A stretch of 64,000 nucleotides of DNA from Lachnospiraceae bacterium (GCA_017431345.1 JAFRLH010000006.1:1-64000); one strand, 5' to 3'. Positions 36,483 through 45,919 are shown, counted from the first letter of the stretch. Notes: generated by a model from the letters alone, not told the origin. Numbers and translations are program-made.

Positions 36483-37397
36483 TTAATAATACTCCACGCT
36501 TCCGTCGACATACTTTACGATCTTTCCGATCTCATGCCGGATCCCGTAGGAAGCGCTGCCGTAGCAGTTCTTATAAAAACCCGCGAACTGCGCTTCCGGA
36601 TCATACCAGCCGTCATTGATCCTTACCCAGCAGTGCCTGGTCAGTCTGTCCGCCGCCCGGTCGCGGGTCCCGGAGACTCTGCCGCAGACCACATAAGAGT
36701 AATAGCCGATCTGATTTGCCATGGCTGCAAAGGCACACGCAAAGCTGTAACAGTTTCCGGAATGTGTCAGGAACATATCATACGCCGTCTCCTGATACCA
36801 GTTTTCCGCTTCCAGATCGGGATACCGCAGTCTGTACCTGAAATTCTCCTTTGAAGTAAGGTACCTCCAGCAGGCTTTAAGCTTTTCCTCCTTCGTCATA
36901 TCATCCGAAACGATCTCATCGACGGTCTCCGTGATCTTCATCTGCCAGGTCAGCAGATCAGAAGGCTGTGCTCTTCCCTTGCTGTTCAGCGCGATGCCCT
37001 GCACTGTACATTTTTTCTTCAGCTTCCCCTTGCTTGTGGCATAGTAGAAATTTCCGTTCAGAAAATGCCATCCGTACAGCGCTTTGCCTTCCGGGGAAAC
37101 ATAATACCATGTGCCCCCTACCTTTTTATGACTGTTCGTCTCCGGCTTCAGCAGCTTTCCTTTTTTACTGAAGACGTAATAGACCCCGCCGATCTTATAG
37201 CTGCCTTTTGCGTATTTTCCGTTCTTTTTTTTGTAATAGGTCCCTTTCTTTTTATAGACCCATCGGGCTTTTCTTTTCTTTCCGGCTGCCAAAGCAGCTT
37301 CCTTCCCTGCGCCGGACGAACGGACAGCCTGCACCGGAAAGGGAACCGCAAGCGCCAGGGCAAGCGCCAGCACGGCAGCCACCAACCTCTTCCGCAT
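36483..37397 (-). CDS. Secreted transglutaminase-like protein with wall repeats
   Basis: 304 residues: signal peptide (AAVLALALALAVPFPVQA), a lysine/tyrosine-rich region and cell-wall-binding-like repeats (about 45-140: GTWYYVSPEGKALYGWHFLN, NFYYATSKGKLKK), then a transglutaminase/protease-like core (about 155-300) with the Cys in THSGNCYSFACAFAAMANQI, the His in TRHCWVRINDGWYDPEAQ and the Asp in the same stretch. This fold in bacterial surface proteins is usually a hydrolase or crosslinker; the substrate is unknown. It is followed by L,D-transpeptidase, YARHG and membrane genes in one direction. Confidence 0.85.
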   Translation of the reverse strand: MRKRLVAAVLALALALAVPFPVQAVRSSGAGKEAALAAGKKRKARWVYKKKGTYYKKKNGKYAKGSYKIGGVYYVFSKKGKLLKPETNSHKKVGGTWYYVSPEGKALYGWHFLNGNFYYATSKGKLKKKCTVQGIALNSKGRAQPSDLLTWQMKITETVDEIVSDDMTKEEKLKACWRYLTSKENFRYRLRYPDLEAENWYQETAYDMFLTHSGNCYSFACAFAAMANQIGYYSYVVCGRVSGTRDRAADRLTRHCWVRINDGWYDPEAQFAGFYKNCYGSASYGIRHEIGKIVKYVDGSVEYY

Positions 37398-37423
37398 GAT
37401 TTTTCTCCCGCTGTTCCCGTTGA

Positions 37424-38878
37424 TCAGTAAATGATAACGGCTATGCCTGCACTGATGTTCTCATAGATCTTTTTTGCGACCTTCTTCGGCAGATTGACGC
37501 AGCCGTGAGAGCCGTGTCCTTTGTAGATCGAACCGCCGAAACTGCTTCTCCAGGTAGCGTCGTGCAGTCCCTGCCCTTCAAAGAACGGCATCCAGTATTT
37601 CACCTTGGTCGCATAAGCGCCGTTCCCATTTCCTCCGGTCAGCGTATAATCCGTCAGTTTATAAGCGACCGGGTAAGCTCCTGTCGCAGTTCCTCTTTTC
37701 TTTGTAATATCGCCGGTCACCACATCCGAATCCAGGAACACTTCCCCATCCTTGTAGAACCACAGATGCTGCTTCTCGATGCTCACCTCGATATAGTTTC
37801 CTGCCAGGTCATCCGTGCCGTCTCTGCCGTAGTAGATCGGGTTGTCCCACTCATTTGTCTTGTAATAGACCGGTTCTCTCTCGACCGGCTCCCCACATGT
37901 CAGATCTTCCTTCAGCTGTTCGCGCTCGGCATCCTCATTCAGGCGGTAGCCGTACTCATTCAGATTCTCCGGGATCGTGATCGTCTTTCCGCTGTGCGTG
38001 ACAAATTTCCGCTTGCGGTAACGGGTATTGTACCTCGATTTGATATCAGCAACGAAGGCATTCAGTTTTTCTTCATTGACCGAAGCGGTATTTCCGTTTA
38101 CCTCAAGCCAGCTGAGGATCGTCTCAAAATCCAGCACTTCCTTCACAGAGCCGTAAACATAGGTCACCTGCGCGCCCGCATACGGGGAATATGCCTGCAG
38201 CTTTGCCTGCATATCCGGATCATTCTGCGTGACCTGGGGGAGTATATAGAACTCCGTCGGGAACTTCATCGAAATATCCTTCGTCCCGTTGTCTGCCAGG
38301 CTGTTCTCAATGATCTCCTTTGCCCAGTTCTTGAACACGGCTTCATCAAAATCGTTGCCGACCACTTCAGGGATGATATAGAACTTCCGGTTCTCGATAT
38401 CTGTCACGAACTCTGCGTCCTCGCTGATCACCCGCTTTTCAGGAAGCGCCTCTTTATTCACCTTTTTGTCAAAGGTATCCTGGTCGAACTGCCAGACGAC
38501 GGCAGCGGTCACCTTCGTCTCTTCCCCGGTCAGGCACTTGAAGATCGTCATCAGGTTCTCTTTCTGCGCATCCATGGCGTCGGTCAGAGATTTCTCTGCG
38601 GCGTCTTTGTCGAGCGTGAAACCAAACTCGGAGAGTTTTCCGGCGATCGCCGTTTTGTTGTTCTCGGTGATCTCAACATTCACGCCGTCCACTTCGCTCA
38701 TGATGGCCTGGAGGATGTCGTCCGGCCTGTATCCCTCCACGTTCTGGCCCATATAGACCGTGTTGGCAAGATATACACCGCTGTTCTGATGCTTTTTCAG
38801 CATGTAAAAGGCAGCGCCCATGAAAGCTGCCACAAAGCAGAGCAAAAGAATAAGAAGTACGCGGATCGCTTTTCTCAT
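37424..38878 (-). CDS. L,D-transpeptidase (YkuD) with PG-binding-4 region
   Basis: Crosslinks or modifies peptidoglycan outside the membrane. The 484 residues have an N-terminal membrane anchor (VLLILLLCFVAAFMGAAFYM), a long extracytoplasmic region resembling the PG_binding_4 domain found in clostridial YkuD proteins (about 40-340) and a C-terminal YkuD domain (about 360-484) with HLWFYKDGEVFLDSDVVTGD and the catalytic motif GHGSHGCVNLP. I chose the ATG at 38878 (MRKAIRVLL) with AGGAAAGGAC upstream. Confidence 0.92.
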   Translation of the reverse strand: MRKAIRVLLILLLCFVAAFMGAAFYMLKKHQNSGVYLANTVYMGQNVEGYRPDDILQAIMSEVDGVNVEITENNKTAIAGKLSEFGFTLDKDAAEKSLTDAMDAQKENLMTIFKCLTGEETKVTAAVVWQFDQDTFDKKVNKEALPEKRVISEDAEFVTDIENRKFYIIPEVVGNDFDEAVFKNWAKEIIENSLADNGTKDISMKFPTEFYILPQVTQNDPDMQAKLQAYSPYAGAQVTYVYGSVKEVLDFETILSWLEVNGNTASVNEEKLNAFVADIKSRYNTRYRKRKFVTHSGKTITIPENLNEYGYRLNEDAEREQLKEDLTCGEPVEREPVYYKTNEWDNPIYYGRDGTDDLAGNYIEVSIEKQHLWFYKDGEVFLDSDVVTGDITKKRGTATGAYPVAYKLTDYTLTGGNGNGAYATKVKYWMPFFEGQGLHDATWRSSFGGSIYKGHGSHGCVNLPKKVAKKIYENISAGIAVIIY

Positions 38879-38929
38879 TGTTGTCCTTTCCTGCTGATCC
38901 GCCCATTCTCTGCACGGATCAGCCGTCAC

Positions 38930-39388
38930 TCATTCTGTCAGTGTAAGTATCACCAGATCATCTTTCTTTGTTACATCGAACACCGGATCTTCGGAAAAAG
39001 AAATCTGCTTCCTGCCTTTCAGATCGACATCAAAACCGATGTTTTCCGGATAGGCGCATTCGCTTGCGGTCACCTCTTCCCCCTTTACAAAGAGGAGCTG
39101 CACCATGCCTTCGCTTTTCGCCTCCCGGACGGAATTGCTGGAAAAGCCGATCGTCTTCTCGATCTCCTCTTTGCTTGTATAAGGATCGAAGGTGTAGCAG
39201 GTCTCCCACTCAAACGGGGTGAGATCCGCAAGCTTTACCGAAGTACCCGGCTCCAGTTCCCCGACTGCCTGTTCGAATTTGATGCTGTCATACTCGGTCT
39301 TCGGACTGCTCATGTACCGCGGCAGGATCATGATAATGATGATCACCGCCATGATCAGTCCGAAATGCGATTCCAGTTTCTGTCTCAT
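38930..39388 (-). CDS. Membrane-anchored protein of unknown function
   Basis: 152 residues: one N-terminal helix (FGLIMAVIIIIMILPRYM, about 9-26) and an extracytoplasmic domain (about 30-152) with FEWETCYTFDPYTSKEEIEK in its middle and mainly beta-type sequence at the end. I do not recognise the family. The ATG at 39388 has AAGGGA upstream; a TTG two codons earlier is possible. It lies between the L,D-transpeptidase and YARHG genes and may belong with them to an envelope operon. Confidence 0.75.
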   Translation of the reverse strand: MRQKLESHFGLIMAVIIIIMILPRYMSSPKTEYDSIKFEQAVGELEPGTSVKLADLTPFEWETCYTFDPYTSKEEIEKTIGFSSNSVREAKSEGMVQLLFVKGEEVTASECAYPENIGFDVDLKGRKQISFSEDPVFDVTKKDDLVILTLTE

Positions 39389-39403
39389 AAGCAAGATCCC
39401 TTA

Positions 39404-40480
39404 TCAGTCTCCCACAAATATCAGCTTGGTCACATATCCCTTGGAGTCAAAATATACCGCATTGTAATATTTATTGGATTTCTTCAGGCTGGAAGCCTTG
39501 AATGCTTTGGTCGACGTAGTCGGTCCCTCGGCCGTTACGGCATCCGTCCTGATATAGAGCTTGCCTTCATAGACCGGCTTTTCGACCCGGTCGTCGCTGT
39601 CTTCATAGATCGGCACGCCGGCTTTCTTCCCCGTCGGGTAAAAGTAATAGGAAGCGGATTTGTCGCCCTTTTCATACAGTCCGTCGTCCTTCAGGGTAAG
39701 CTTTCTCTTGTCTCCCTTCAGATCATTGAAAGATACGGTAACGGAATCTCCCTCTTTCATATTGCCGGGGACCGTGACTGCCTGATAGTAGACCGCCTTT
39801 ACTTCATAATATCCGTCTTTCTCCTTGAGCGTTCCCTTTTTCAGCAGGAAGCCCAGTTTCGAATGGCCGTCCGTATAGCCGTAGGAATCGATCTTCTTTT
39901 TGCTGGAAGCGGTGGAAAGGCTCTTTTTCCCGGAGGAAGGTTTCACGGACTTCAGATATTTGACATTGTATCGCTCGTATTTATTGAATACGCTTTCGTC
40001 AAACTTTGACGACTTGACCGTGCCTTTGTACCATTTCTTGGATTTAAAATACTTTTTCAGATCGTCCGCCTTGAAAATATATCCGTGACGCGCATAGATC
40101 TCATTCTTGGCGTACCGGAGCTCTTCTTCGGAAAGTCCCTTTACATCGTCCCAGTCCAGCTTCTCTTTATTGCTGTTCTTCAGGATATAATCCTTTTTCT
40201 TATATTTCTTTATGACACCGTTCACACTGGTGGAAGCGGCGGCGAGCAGCGATGACGTTTCATCTCCTTCTTCGGGATCCCCGAGGGGCTCATCGTCGAA
40301 CTCATCCGTCTCTTCTGTTTCTTCCGGTTCTTCCGTATCCTCTTCTTCCGTTTCTTCGACTTCTGTCATTTCCTCCCATGCAGCGGTCTCTTCAGGCGCA
40401 GTCTGTATTTCCTGCAAAGCACCTGCGCAGGCGATCAGAAGCGAAGCTGCAAGAATGAAAATCAGGATCTTTTTAAGCAT
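39404..40480 (-). CDS. YARHG-domain lipoprotein
   Basis: 358 residues: lipoprotein-like signal (ILIFILAASLLIACAGALQ, cysteine at 18), a strongly acidic Glu/Thr linker (about 25-80), a YARHG domain (about 115-160: LRYAKNEIYARHGYIFKADD, LKKYFKSKKWYKG) and a C-terminal beta-rich region. YARHG domains occur in extracellular proteins of Firmicutes and are presumed to bind wall or ligand; the exact role is unknown. GGGAGAGG precedes the start. It shares direction and spacing (9 bases) with the next envelope gene. Confidence 0.85.
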   Translation of the reverse strand: MLKKILIFILAASLLIACAGALQEIQTAPEETAAWEEMTEVEETEEEDTEEPEETEETDEFDDEPLGDPEEGDETSSLLAAASTSVNGVIKKYKKKDYILKNSNKEKLDWDDVKGLSEEELRYAKNEIYARHGYIFKADDLKKYFKSKKWYKGTVKSSKFDESVFNKYERYNVKYLKSVKPSSGKKSLSTASSKKKIDSYGYTDGHSKLGFLLKKGTLKEKDGYYEVKAVYYQAVTVPGNMKEGDSVTVSFNDLKGDKRKLTLKDDGLYEKGDKSASYYFYPTGKKAGVPIYEDSDDRVEKPVYEGKLYIRTDAVTAEGPTTSTKAFKASSLKKSNKYYNAVYFDSKGYVTKLIFVGD

Positions 40481-40492
40481 ATTCCTCTCCCT

Positions 40493-41410
40493 TCAAAGAA
40501 CAGTAAACAGGAATCCCCAGGCCGGGGCGGTAACAACAGAAAGGATCGTTGAAAGAACGACTATTTTAGCGGCAAAATCCGCATCGCGTCCGTACTTCAG
40601 CGCAAGCGCGGCAGTGACAACAGCGGCAGGCATGGCGGACATCAGCACCGCCGTTCCGCCGACCACTTTATCCACGCCGGCGATCCACAGGCATCCCAGA
40701 ACGATGCCGGGGATCAGGAACAATCTGACAAAGCAGTAATACACTGTATCCTTATCGACCATTTCCCTCCATTTTACGGAGCCCAGGATCGCGCCGACAA
40801 GGAACATCGACAGGGCGGTATTGGCCGCCGCAATGGAACCGACCGTCCGCTGCACGAAGCCGGTCAGCGTCAGCGGCGTGAACATCAGCAGCAGACCGAT
40901 GAACACCGCGATGATGCACGGATGTGTGAGCGCCTTTTTCAGGAGTCCCTTTGTGCTCGTTTCATCCGTAAAATACGTCAGGCCGAAGGACCACAGCAGG
41001 ATCCTGACCGGGATCAGATACAGAGAAGCATAGAGCAGGCCCATGCTGCCGAAGGCGCCTTCCGCCACCGGATTTCCGAGTATTCCCGCATTGGAGAACA
41101 CCGTTGAATATTCCAGCACTTTCTTTTTACTGTCATGGTAACCCCGGTAAAGGAACTTGCCGAACAGCATGGAACCGGACAGGATCACGATGGCAATGAT
41201 GATGATCTGAATCCCCGACATGACCACCGACATATCCAGTTCTATATCAAAGGAATTTACGATATTGCACGGCAGCGTCACGCCGACAACGATGTCTGTG
41301 AGCATCTTTCTTCCGTTCACATCGATCATACCGATCCGGTCGATGATGTATCCGACGATCATCAGGGACATCAGCATGCACTGCATCTCAAGCAGATGGG
41401 AAAAATCCAT
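40493..41410 (-). CDS. AEC-family transporter
   Basis: A ten-helix auxin-efflux-carrier/malate-permease-type protein of 305 residues (LLEMQCMLMSLMIVGYIIDR at the start, GVTLPCNIVNSFDIELDMSV, AFLFTVL-like last helix). Such proteins export organic acids or amino acids; the substrate here is unknown. It has its own strong promoter and sits between the YARHG gene and the ABC exporter, both in the same direction. Confidence 0.9.
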   Translation of the reverse strand: MDFSHLLEMQCMLMSLMIVGYIIDRIGMIDVNGRKMLTDIVVGVTLPCNIVNSFDIELDMSVVMSGIQIIIIAIVILSGSMLFGKFLYRGYHDSKKKVLEYSTVFSNAGILGNPVAEGAFGSMGLLYASLYLIPVRILLWSFGLTYFTDETSTKGLLKKALTHPCIIAVFIGLLLMFTPLTLTGFVQRTVGSIAAANTALSMFLVGAILGSVKWREMVDKDTVYYCFVRLFLIPGIVLGCLWIAGVDKVVGGTAVLMSAMPAAVVTAALALKYGRDADFAAKIVVLSTILSVVTAPAWGFLFTVL

Positions 41411-41427
41411 ATTCGAACCTCTGTTTG

Positions 41428-41456
41428 ATTATACTATAAGATACGCTTACGGTCAA
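41428..41456 (-). promoter_or_regulatory. Strong promoter before the AEC transporter gene
   Basis: Minus strand TTGACC (41456-41451), exactly 17 bases, then TATAAT (41433-41428). The expected transcript start near 41421 falls only about 11 bases before the ATG, so the AGAGG ribosome-binding site would be at the very 5' end of the message. The transcript would also cover the YARHG and downstream envelope genes. Confidence 0.7.
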
Positions 41457-41498
41457 AAGGGAGATCATGAACTTTCTGTGTCCATTTCCCGGATTTTC

Positions 41499-43448
41499 TT
41501 ATTTTTCTCCCCGCAGTTCCTTCAGCAGTTCATCGTTCTCCGGCAGATCCGGATCCAGCCACGTATTCTCGCCTTCTGTGTATCCGCTGCTGGCCACTTT
41601 CATCCTCAGCGCGAGCTTTTCTTCTTCGGTGTTTTTGAACTGCGTATTGTAAAGCTCGGTGTATACGCCGCCTGTGGCCACCAGCTCTTTGTGCGTGCCG
41701 CGCTCGGTCACCATGCCGTCCTTTACAACAAGGATCTCATCGGCCGAAAGGATCGTAGACAGGCGGTGTGCGATCAGAATGCTCGTGCGCTCCTTAATGA
41801 TCGGTCCGATCGCTTCCTGGATCTTATTCTCGGAAATGGAATCGAGCGCGGAAGTCGCTTCATCAAAGATCAGCAGCGATGGATCCTTCAACAGCACCCG
41901 CGCGATAGAGAGCCGCTGTTTTTCTCCGCCGGAAAGCTTCAGGCCCCGGTTGCCGACCATGGTCTCAAAACCGGTCTCCTGCGCTTCGATAAAATCATAG
42001 ATATTCGCCTTCTTACAGGCTTCGATCATCTCTTCTTCCGTCGCGTCCGGTTTTGCATACCGGAGATTCTCCCGGATGCTTCCGTTAAACAGATAGGTCT
42101 CCTGGGAAACGACGCCGACGCATTTCCGCAGATACTGCAGGCTCAGTTTCCTGACATCCGTTCCCTCGAACTTAACCGTTCCTTCATCGGCGTCATACAG
42201 TCGCGGGATCAGATTGATGATCGTGCTCTTTCCCGAGCCGGACGGGCCGACGATCGCGATGCTCTTTCCGCTCTTCAGGCTGAAGGTAACGTCCTTCAGG
42301 ATCGGGCGTTCCTTATCATAGGCAAAGTAAACATGGGAAAAATCGACTTCGCCCGCCGGCCCCGAAGGTTCTTCCGGATCTTCCGGCTCCTGAATCTCCA
42401 CGGGCATATCGAAATAGGCAAACACTCTGGAGAAAAGCGCCATCGAACGCATCCAGTCCACCTGGATATTCAGCAGGCTGTTCACCGGCATGTAAGTCTT
42501 TCCGAGCAGCGCGACAAGCACGGTGATATCACCGACTGTCAGCGAACTGTTGTACCGCATCATCAGGATCCCGCCGGCCAGATACAGCAGCATCGGGCCG
42601 ATGTTCGTGACCGTATTCAGGACGACGAAGAACCAGCGTCCGGCCATGCGCTCCCTGATATTCAGCGCGATCATCCTGCCGTTGACTTCCTTATACCGCT
42701 CGTACTCCTGCTCTTCTTTCCCGAAGAGCTTCACGAGGAGCTGCCCGCTCACCGACAGCGTCTCATTCAGGATCCCGTTGATCTCATCATTGCACGCCTG
42801 CGCTTCATTCGTCAGCGTCCAGCGCATCTTCCCGGCCCTTCGTGTCGGAAGCACGAACAGCGGGATTACCGCAATGCCGACAAGCGCCATGATCCAGTTC
42901 TTCTGGAACATGGCGATCAGTGCGAATACGAGCGTGATCGAGTTCGAAAGGATGCTCTTAAAGGTATCTGTAATCACGGACTGCACGCCGTCGATATCGC
43001 TCGTCATCCGAGTAATGATATCGCCCTGGTTGTTCGAGGTGAAGAACCGCTGGGACATATTCTCCAGATGCCGGAACATCTGGTTTCTCATGTCAAAGGT
43101 GATATGCTGGGCGATCCAGATGTTGATGTAGCTCTCCGCTACGCCGATCAGGTTCGCGCCGAGCGTCACGGCGAGGGAAAGCACGATATAAAGGATCAGC
43201 AGACGCATATCCTGCCCGATCAGTCCTTCGTCGATGATCTTACCGGTCAGGATCGACGGCAGCAGATGGAATACCGACGATACGGCGATACAGATAATGA
43301 CCAGGATGAACTGCATCCTGTATGGGATCAGATAGGAAAAGACTCTTTTGATCAGATCGGAAGTCACTTTCGGCAGTGCCGCTTTTTCCTCTTCCGTCAT
43401 ATAACGGCCGCCCGGGCCGCCCATTCTTCTTCCTCCGCCTGCCGGCAT
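41499..43448 (-). CDS. ABC exporter, fused permease and ATPase
   Basis: A half-transporter of 649 residues that should act as a dimer. The membrane domain (about 35-320, six helices) is followed by an ATPase domain with Walker A SIAIVGPSGSGKSTIINLIP near 395, Q-loop GVVSQETYLFNGSIREN, signature LSGGEKQRLSIARVLL, Walker B SLLIFDEATSALDS and the H-loop AHRLST. The N-terminus is Gly/Arg-rich (PAGGGRRMGGPGGRYM). I chose the second ATG at 43448, 7 bases after GGAGG. Usually these occur in pairs; here it is alone. Substrate unknown. Confidence 0.93.
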   Translation of the reverse strand: MPAGGGRRMGGPGGRYMTEEEKAALPKVTSDLIKRVFSYLIPYRMQFILVIICIAVSSVFHLLPSILTGKIIDEGLIGQDMRLLILYIVLSLAVTLGANLIGVAESYINIWIAQHITFDMRNQMFRHLENMSQRFFTSNNQGDIITRMTSDIDGVQSVITDTFKSILSNSITLVFALIAMFQKNWIMALVGIAVIPLFVLPTRRAGKMRWTLTNEAQACNDEINGILNETLSVSGQLLVKLFGKEEQEYERYKEVNGRMIALNIRERMAGRWFFVVLNTVTNIGPMLLYLAGGILMMRYNSSLTVGDITVLVALLGKTYMPVNSLLNIQVDWMRSMALFSRVFAYFDMPVEIQEPEDPEEPSGPAGEVDFSHVYFAYDKERPILKDVTFSLKSGKSIAIVGPSGSGKSTIINLIPRLYDADEGTVKFEGTDVRKLSLQYLRKCVGVVSQETYLFNGSIRENLRYAKPDATEEEMIEACKKANIYDFIEAQETGFETMVGNRGLKLSGGEKQRLSIARVLLKDPSLLIFDEATSALDSISENKIQEAIGPIIKERTSILIAHRLSTILSADEILVVKDGMVTERGTHKELVATGGVYTELYNTQFKNTEEEKLALRMKVASSGYTEGENTWLDPDLPENDELLKELRGEK

Positions 43449-43611
43449 GATCATCCCTCCGTTTCCCGATATGTTTATTTCCCCGCCTGAGGAAGTATGT
43501 CACGGCCCGCCTGCAGAGGAGGGACCGGTTCCTTTTGAGTATATCAATACATACCGCCGTAGTAAAGAAATATCCTGTGTGATCCGGCTGTCCCGCAGCC
43601 CTTTTTTCTTC

Positions 43612-43639
43612 TTGTTCTTATTTTTAATTATGTTATAAT
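43612..43639 (+). promoter_or_regulatory. Promoter of pncB-plsC
   Basis: TATAAT at 43634-43639 with a weak -35 TTGTTC at 43612-43617 (16-base spacer), in an AT-rich stretch. The transcript would start near 43646, some 64 bases before the pncB ATG. The rest of the 260-base gap back to the ABC gene shows no other feature. Confidence 0.55.
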
Positions 43640-43652
43640 TGCCCTACAGTAT

Positions 43653-43667
43653 CTGTCGGCCCGACAG
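43653..43667 (+). promoter_or_regulatory. Palindrome at the pncB transcript start
   Basis: CTGTCGG-C-CCGACAG is a perfect 7-bp inverted repeat centred about 14 bases past the expected transcript start. That position suits a repressor operator (for example of a niacin-sensing regulator) but the sequence alone does not identify the protein. It could also be a leader hairpin. Confidence 0.45.
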
Positions 43668-43709
43668 GGGGAGCCGCGGCCTTACAGCATAATTCCGGAG
43701 GGAATAAAA

Positions 43710-45182
43710 ATGAGCAACAGAAACCTGACACTTCTGACTGACCTTTACGAGCTCACCATGATGCAGGGCTATTTCGAGAGCGGCTCTGATGAGACCGTCG
43801 TTTTCGATGCCTTCTACCGCAGCAACCCCAGCGGCAGCGGCTATGCTGTCTGTGCCGGACTTGCGCAGGTGATCGAATACATCAACGATCTGCATTTCAC
43901 AGACGGAGATATTGAATATCTCAGGTCTCTCGGCATTTTCAAAGAAGCTTTCCTTGATTATCTTAAGGGCTTCAAATTCACGGGAGATATTTACGCGATC
44001 CCGGAAGGTACGGTCGTTTTCCCTAACGAGCCCCTGGTCAAAGTCGTGGCTCCCGTAATGGAGGCACAGCTTCTTGAACCGGCGCTTCTGAACATCATCA
44101 ACCATCAGTCCCTGATCGCCACGAAAGCATCCCGCGTCTGCTATGCCGCCAAAGGCGACGGCATCATGGAATTCGGTTTAAGAAGAGCGCAGGGACCGGA
44201 CGCCGGCATCTACGGCGCGAGAGCCGCCGTGATCGGCGGATGCGTCGGCACCAGCAATGTGCTGGCCGGCCAGATGTTTGATATTCCCGTAAAGGGAACG
44301 CACGCCCACAGCTGGATCATGAGCTTCCCGGACGAGCTGACCGCATTCCGCACTTACGCAAGACTCTATCCTACCGCCTGCATCCTGCTCGTGGATACCT
44401 ACAACACCCTGAAGAGCGGCGTTCCGAACGCCATCAAAGTATTCACCGAGATGCGCGAAGCCGGCATTCCGCTGACATTCTACGGCATCCGTCTGGATTC
44501 CGGCGACCTGGCATATCTGTCCAAGGAAGCCCGGAAGATGCTTGACGCGGCCGGCTTTACCGACGCTGTCATCTCCGCATCCTGCGATCTGGATGAATAT
44601 CTGATCCGAAGCCTGAAGAATCAGGGCGCGCAGATCACCTCCTGGGGCGTGGGAACGAACCTCATCACCAGCAAGGACTGCCCTGCATTCGGCGGTGTAT
44701 ACAAGCTGGCGGCGATCCTGGACAAGGAGAGCGGACAGTTCATCCCCAAGATCAAACGCTCCGAGAATCCGGAGAAGATCACCAACCCCGGCAACAAGAA
44801 GATCTACAGGATCTATAACAAAGAAACGGGCAAGCATATCGGCGATCTGATCGCGCTTGAGGACGACGATTTCTCCGAAGAGAGGAATCTAATGATCTTC
44901 GATCCGATCCACACCTGGAAGAAGACCTATCTGGAAGCCGGAAAATTTACGCTGCGTCTCCTGCTGGAGCCTGTCTTTAAGAACGGGAAATGCGTATACG
45001 AAAGCCCGGATGTCATGACGATCCGCGAGATCTGCCGCAAAGAGCTGGCCACCCTCTGGGATGAGACCAGACGTTTCAACAATCCGCACGAGGTCTATGT
45101 CGATCTGTCCAGACGCCTGTATGATATGAAGTACCAGCTTCTCGACAGCCTCAACGAGTTCGTGGAAGGGGCTGATCAATGA
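43710..45182 (+). CDS. pncB: Nicotinate phosphoribosyltransferase
   Basis: Converts nicotinate and PRPP to nicotinate mononucleotide with ATP, the first step of NAD salvage. The 490 residues begin with LTLLTDLYELTMMQGYFESG, have the family motifs KASRVCYAAKGDGIMEFGLR, RRAQGPDAGIYGARAAVIGG, GTHAHSWIMSF (with the phosphorylated-type His) and YGIRLDSGDLAYLSKEARK. Start is preceded by CCGGAGGG. The stop overlaps the plsC start by 4 bases. Confidence 0.96.
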   Translation: MSNRNLTLLTDLYELTMMQGYFESGSDETVVFDAFYRSNPSGSGYAVCAGLAQVIEYINDLHFTDGDIEYLRSLGIFKEAFLDYLKGFKFTGDIYAIPEGTVVFPNEPLVKVVAPVMEAQLLEPALLNIINHQSLIATKASRVCYAAKGDGIMEFGLRRAQGPDAGIYGARAAVIGGCVGTSNVLAGQMFDIPVKGTHAHSWIMSFPDELTAFRTYARLYPTACILLVDTYNTLKSGVPNAIKVFTEMREAGIPLTFYGIRLDSGDLAYLSKEARKMLDAAGFTDAVISASCDLDEYLIRSLKNQGAQITSWGVGTNLITSKDCPAFGGVYKLAAILDKESGQFIPKIKRSENPEKITNPGNKKIYRIYNKETGKHIGDLIALEDDDFSEERNLMIFDPIHTWKKTYLEAGKFTLRLLLEPVFKNGKCVYESPDVMTIREICRKELATLWDETRRFNNPHEVYVDLSRRLYDMKYQLLDSLNEFVEGADQ

Positions 45183-45904
45183 GAACGCTCATCGTTCTGA
45201 TATTCATGTTCCTTTTCCTGGTAATCTTTTCACCCATCGCATGGCTTGTGATCTGGATCATCGGGAAGTCGGACAAAGAGAAGGCAGACAGGATATCACT
45301 GAATATTGTGAACGGCGCGTTCCGGATCGTCGCATGGCTCTCCGGCATCCGGCTTACCGTAAAAGGGCACGAGAACATCCCGACAGACCGGCCGGTGCTC
45401 TATATCAGCAACCATCGGAGCTATTTTGATATCGTGACGGGATACCCTCAGACCGTCGGCCTGTGCGGATTCGTAGCCAAGAAGCAGGTCGAAAAAGTGC
45501 CGTTCCTGCGGGTATGGATGAGAAAGCTCTACTGCCAGTTCCTGGACCGCGACAATATGCGGGAAGGAATGAAAGTGATCAGGGACTGCGTTTCGCTGGT
45601 AAAGGAAAAGAACATCTCCATCTGGATCTGTCCGGAGGGGACCCGCACACCGGGCGATGAGATGCTGCCGTTTAAGGGCGGAAGCTTCAAGATCGCGGAA
45701 ATGAGCGGCTGCCCGGTCATCCCGGTAACGATCAAGGGAAGCGAAGATGTCTTTGAAGCGCATGTCCCCTGGGTCAAAGCAGCCGATGTCACTATGATCT
45801 TCGGAGAGCCGATCGAAACAGCGGATCTGGACCGGGCTGGGAAGAAGGCGCTGCCTGATCAGGTACAAAATATTATCAAAGAAACACTGAAGGGGACGGA
45901 TTGA
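45179..45904 (+). CDS. plsC: 1-acyl-sn-glycerol-3-phosphate acyltransferase
   Basis: Acylates lysophosphatidic acid in phospholipid synthesis. The 241 residues start with a membrane helix (IVLIFMFLFLVIFSPIAWLV) and hold the four acyltransferase motifs: NHRSYFD (HX4D, near 80-86), FLDRDN region, WICPEGTRTPGDEMLPFKGG (near 145-160) and VIPVTIKG. Translationally coupled to pncB through ATGA. Confidence 0.95.
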   Translation: MRTLIVLIFMFLFLVIFSPIAWLVIWIIGKSDKEKADRISLNIVNGAFRIVAWLSGIRLTVKGHENIPTDRPVLYISNHRSYFDIVTGYPQTVGLCGFVAKKQVEKVPFLRVWMRKLYCQFLDRDNMREGMKVIRDCVSLVKEKNISIWICPEGTRTPGDEMLPFKGGSFKIAEMSGCPVIPVTIKGSEDVFEAHVPWVKAADVTMIFGEPIETADLDRAGKKALPDQVQNIIKETLKGTD

Positions 45905-45919
45905 CCGTCCCCTTTTTTT
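45891..45919 (+). terminator. Terminator of pncB-plsC
   Basis: A perfect 9-bp stem, AGGGGACGG (45891-45899) with CCGTCCCCT (45905-45913), 5-base loop, followed by seven T. The loop contains most of the plsC stop codon, so the terminator overlaps the gene end. Confidence 0.92.

Noticed and set aside
41499..43454. First ATG at 43454 as start of the ABC exporter
   Set aside because: It is only one base away from the GGAGG ribosome-binding site; the second ATG at 43448 has the proper 7-base spacing.
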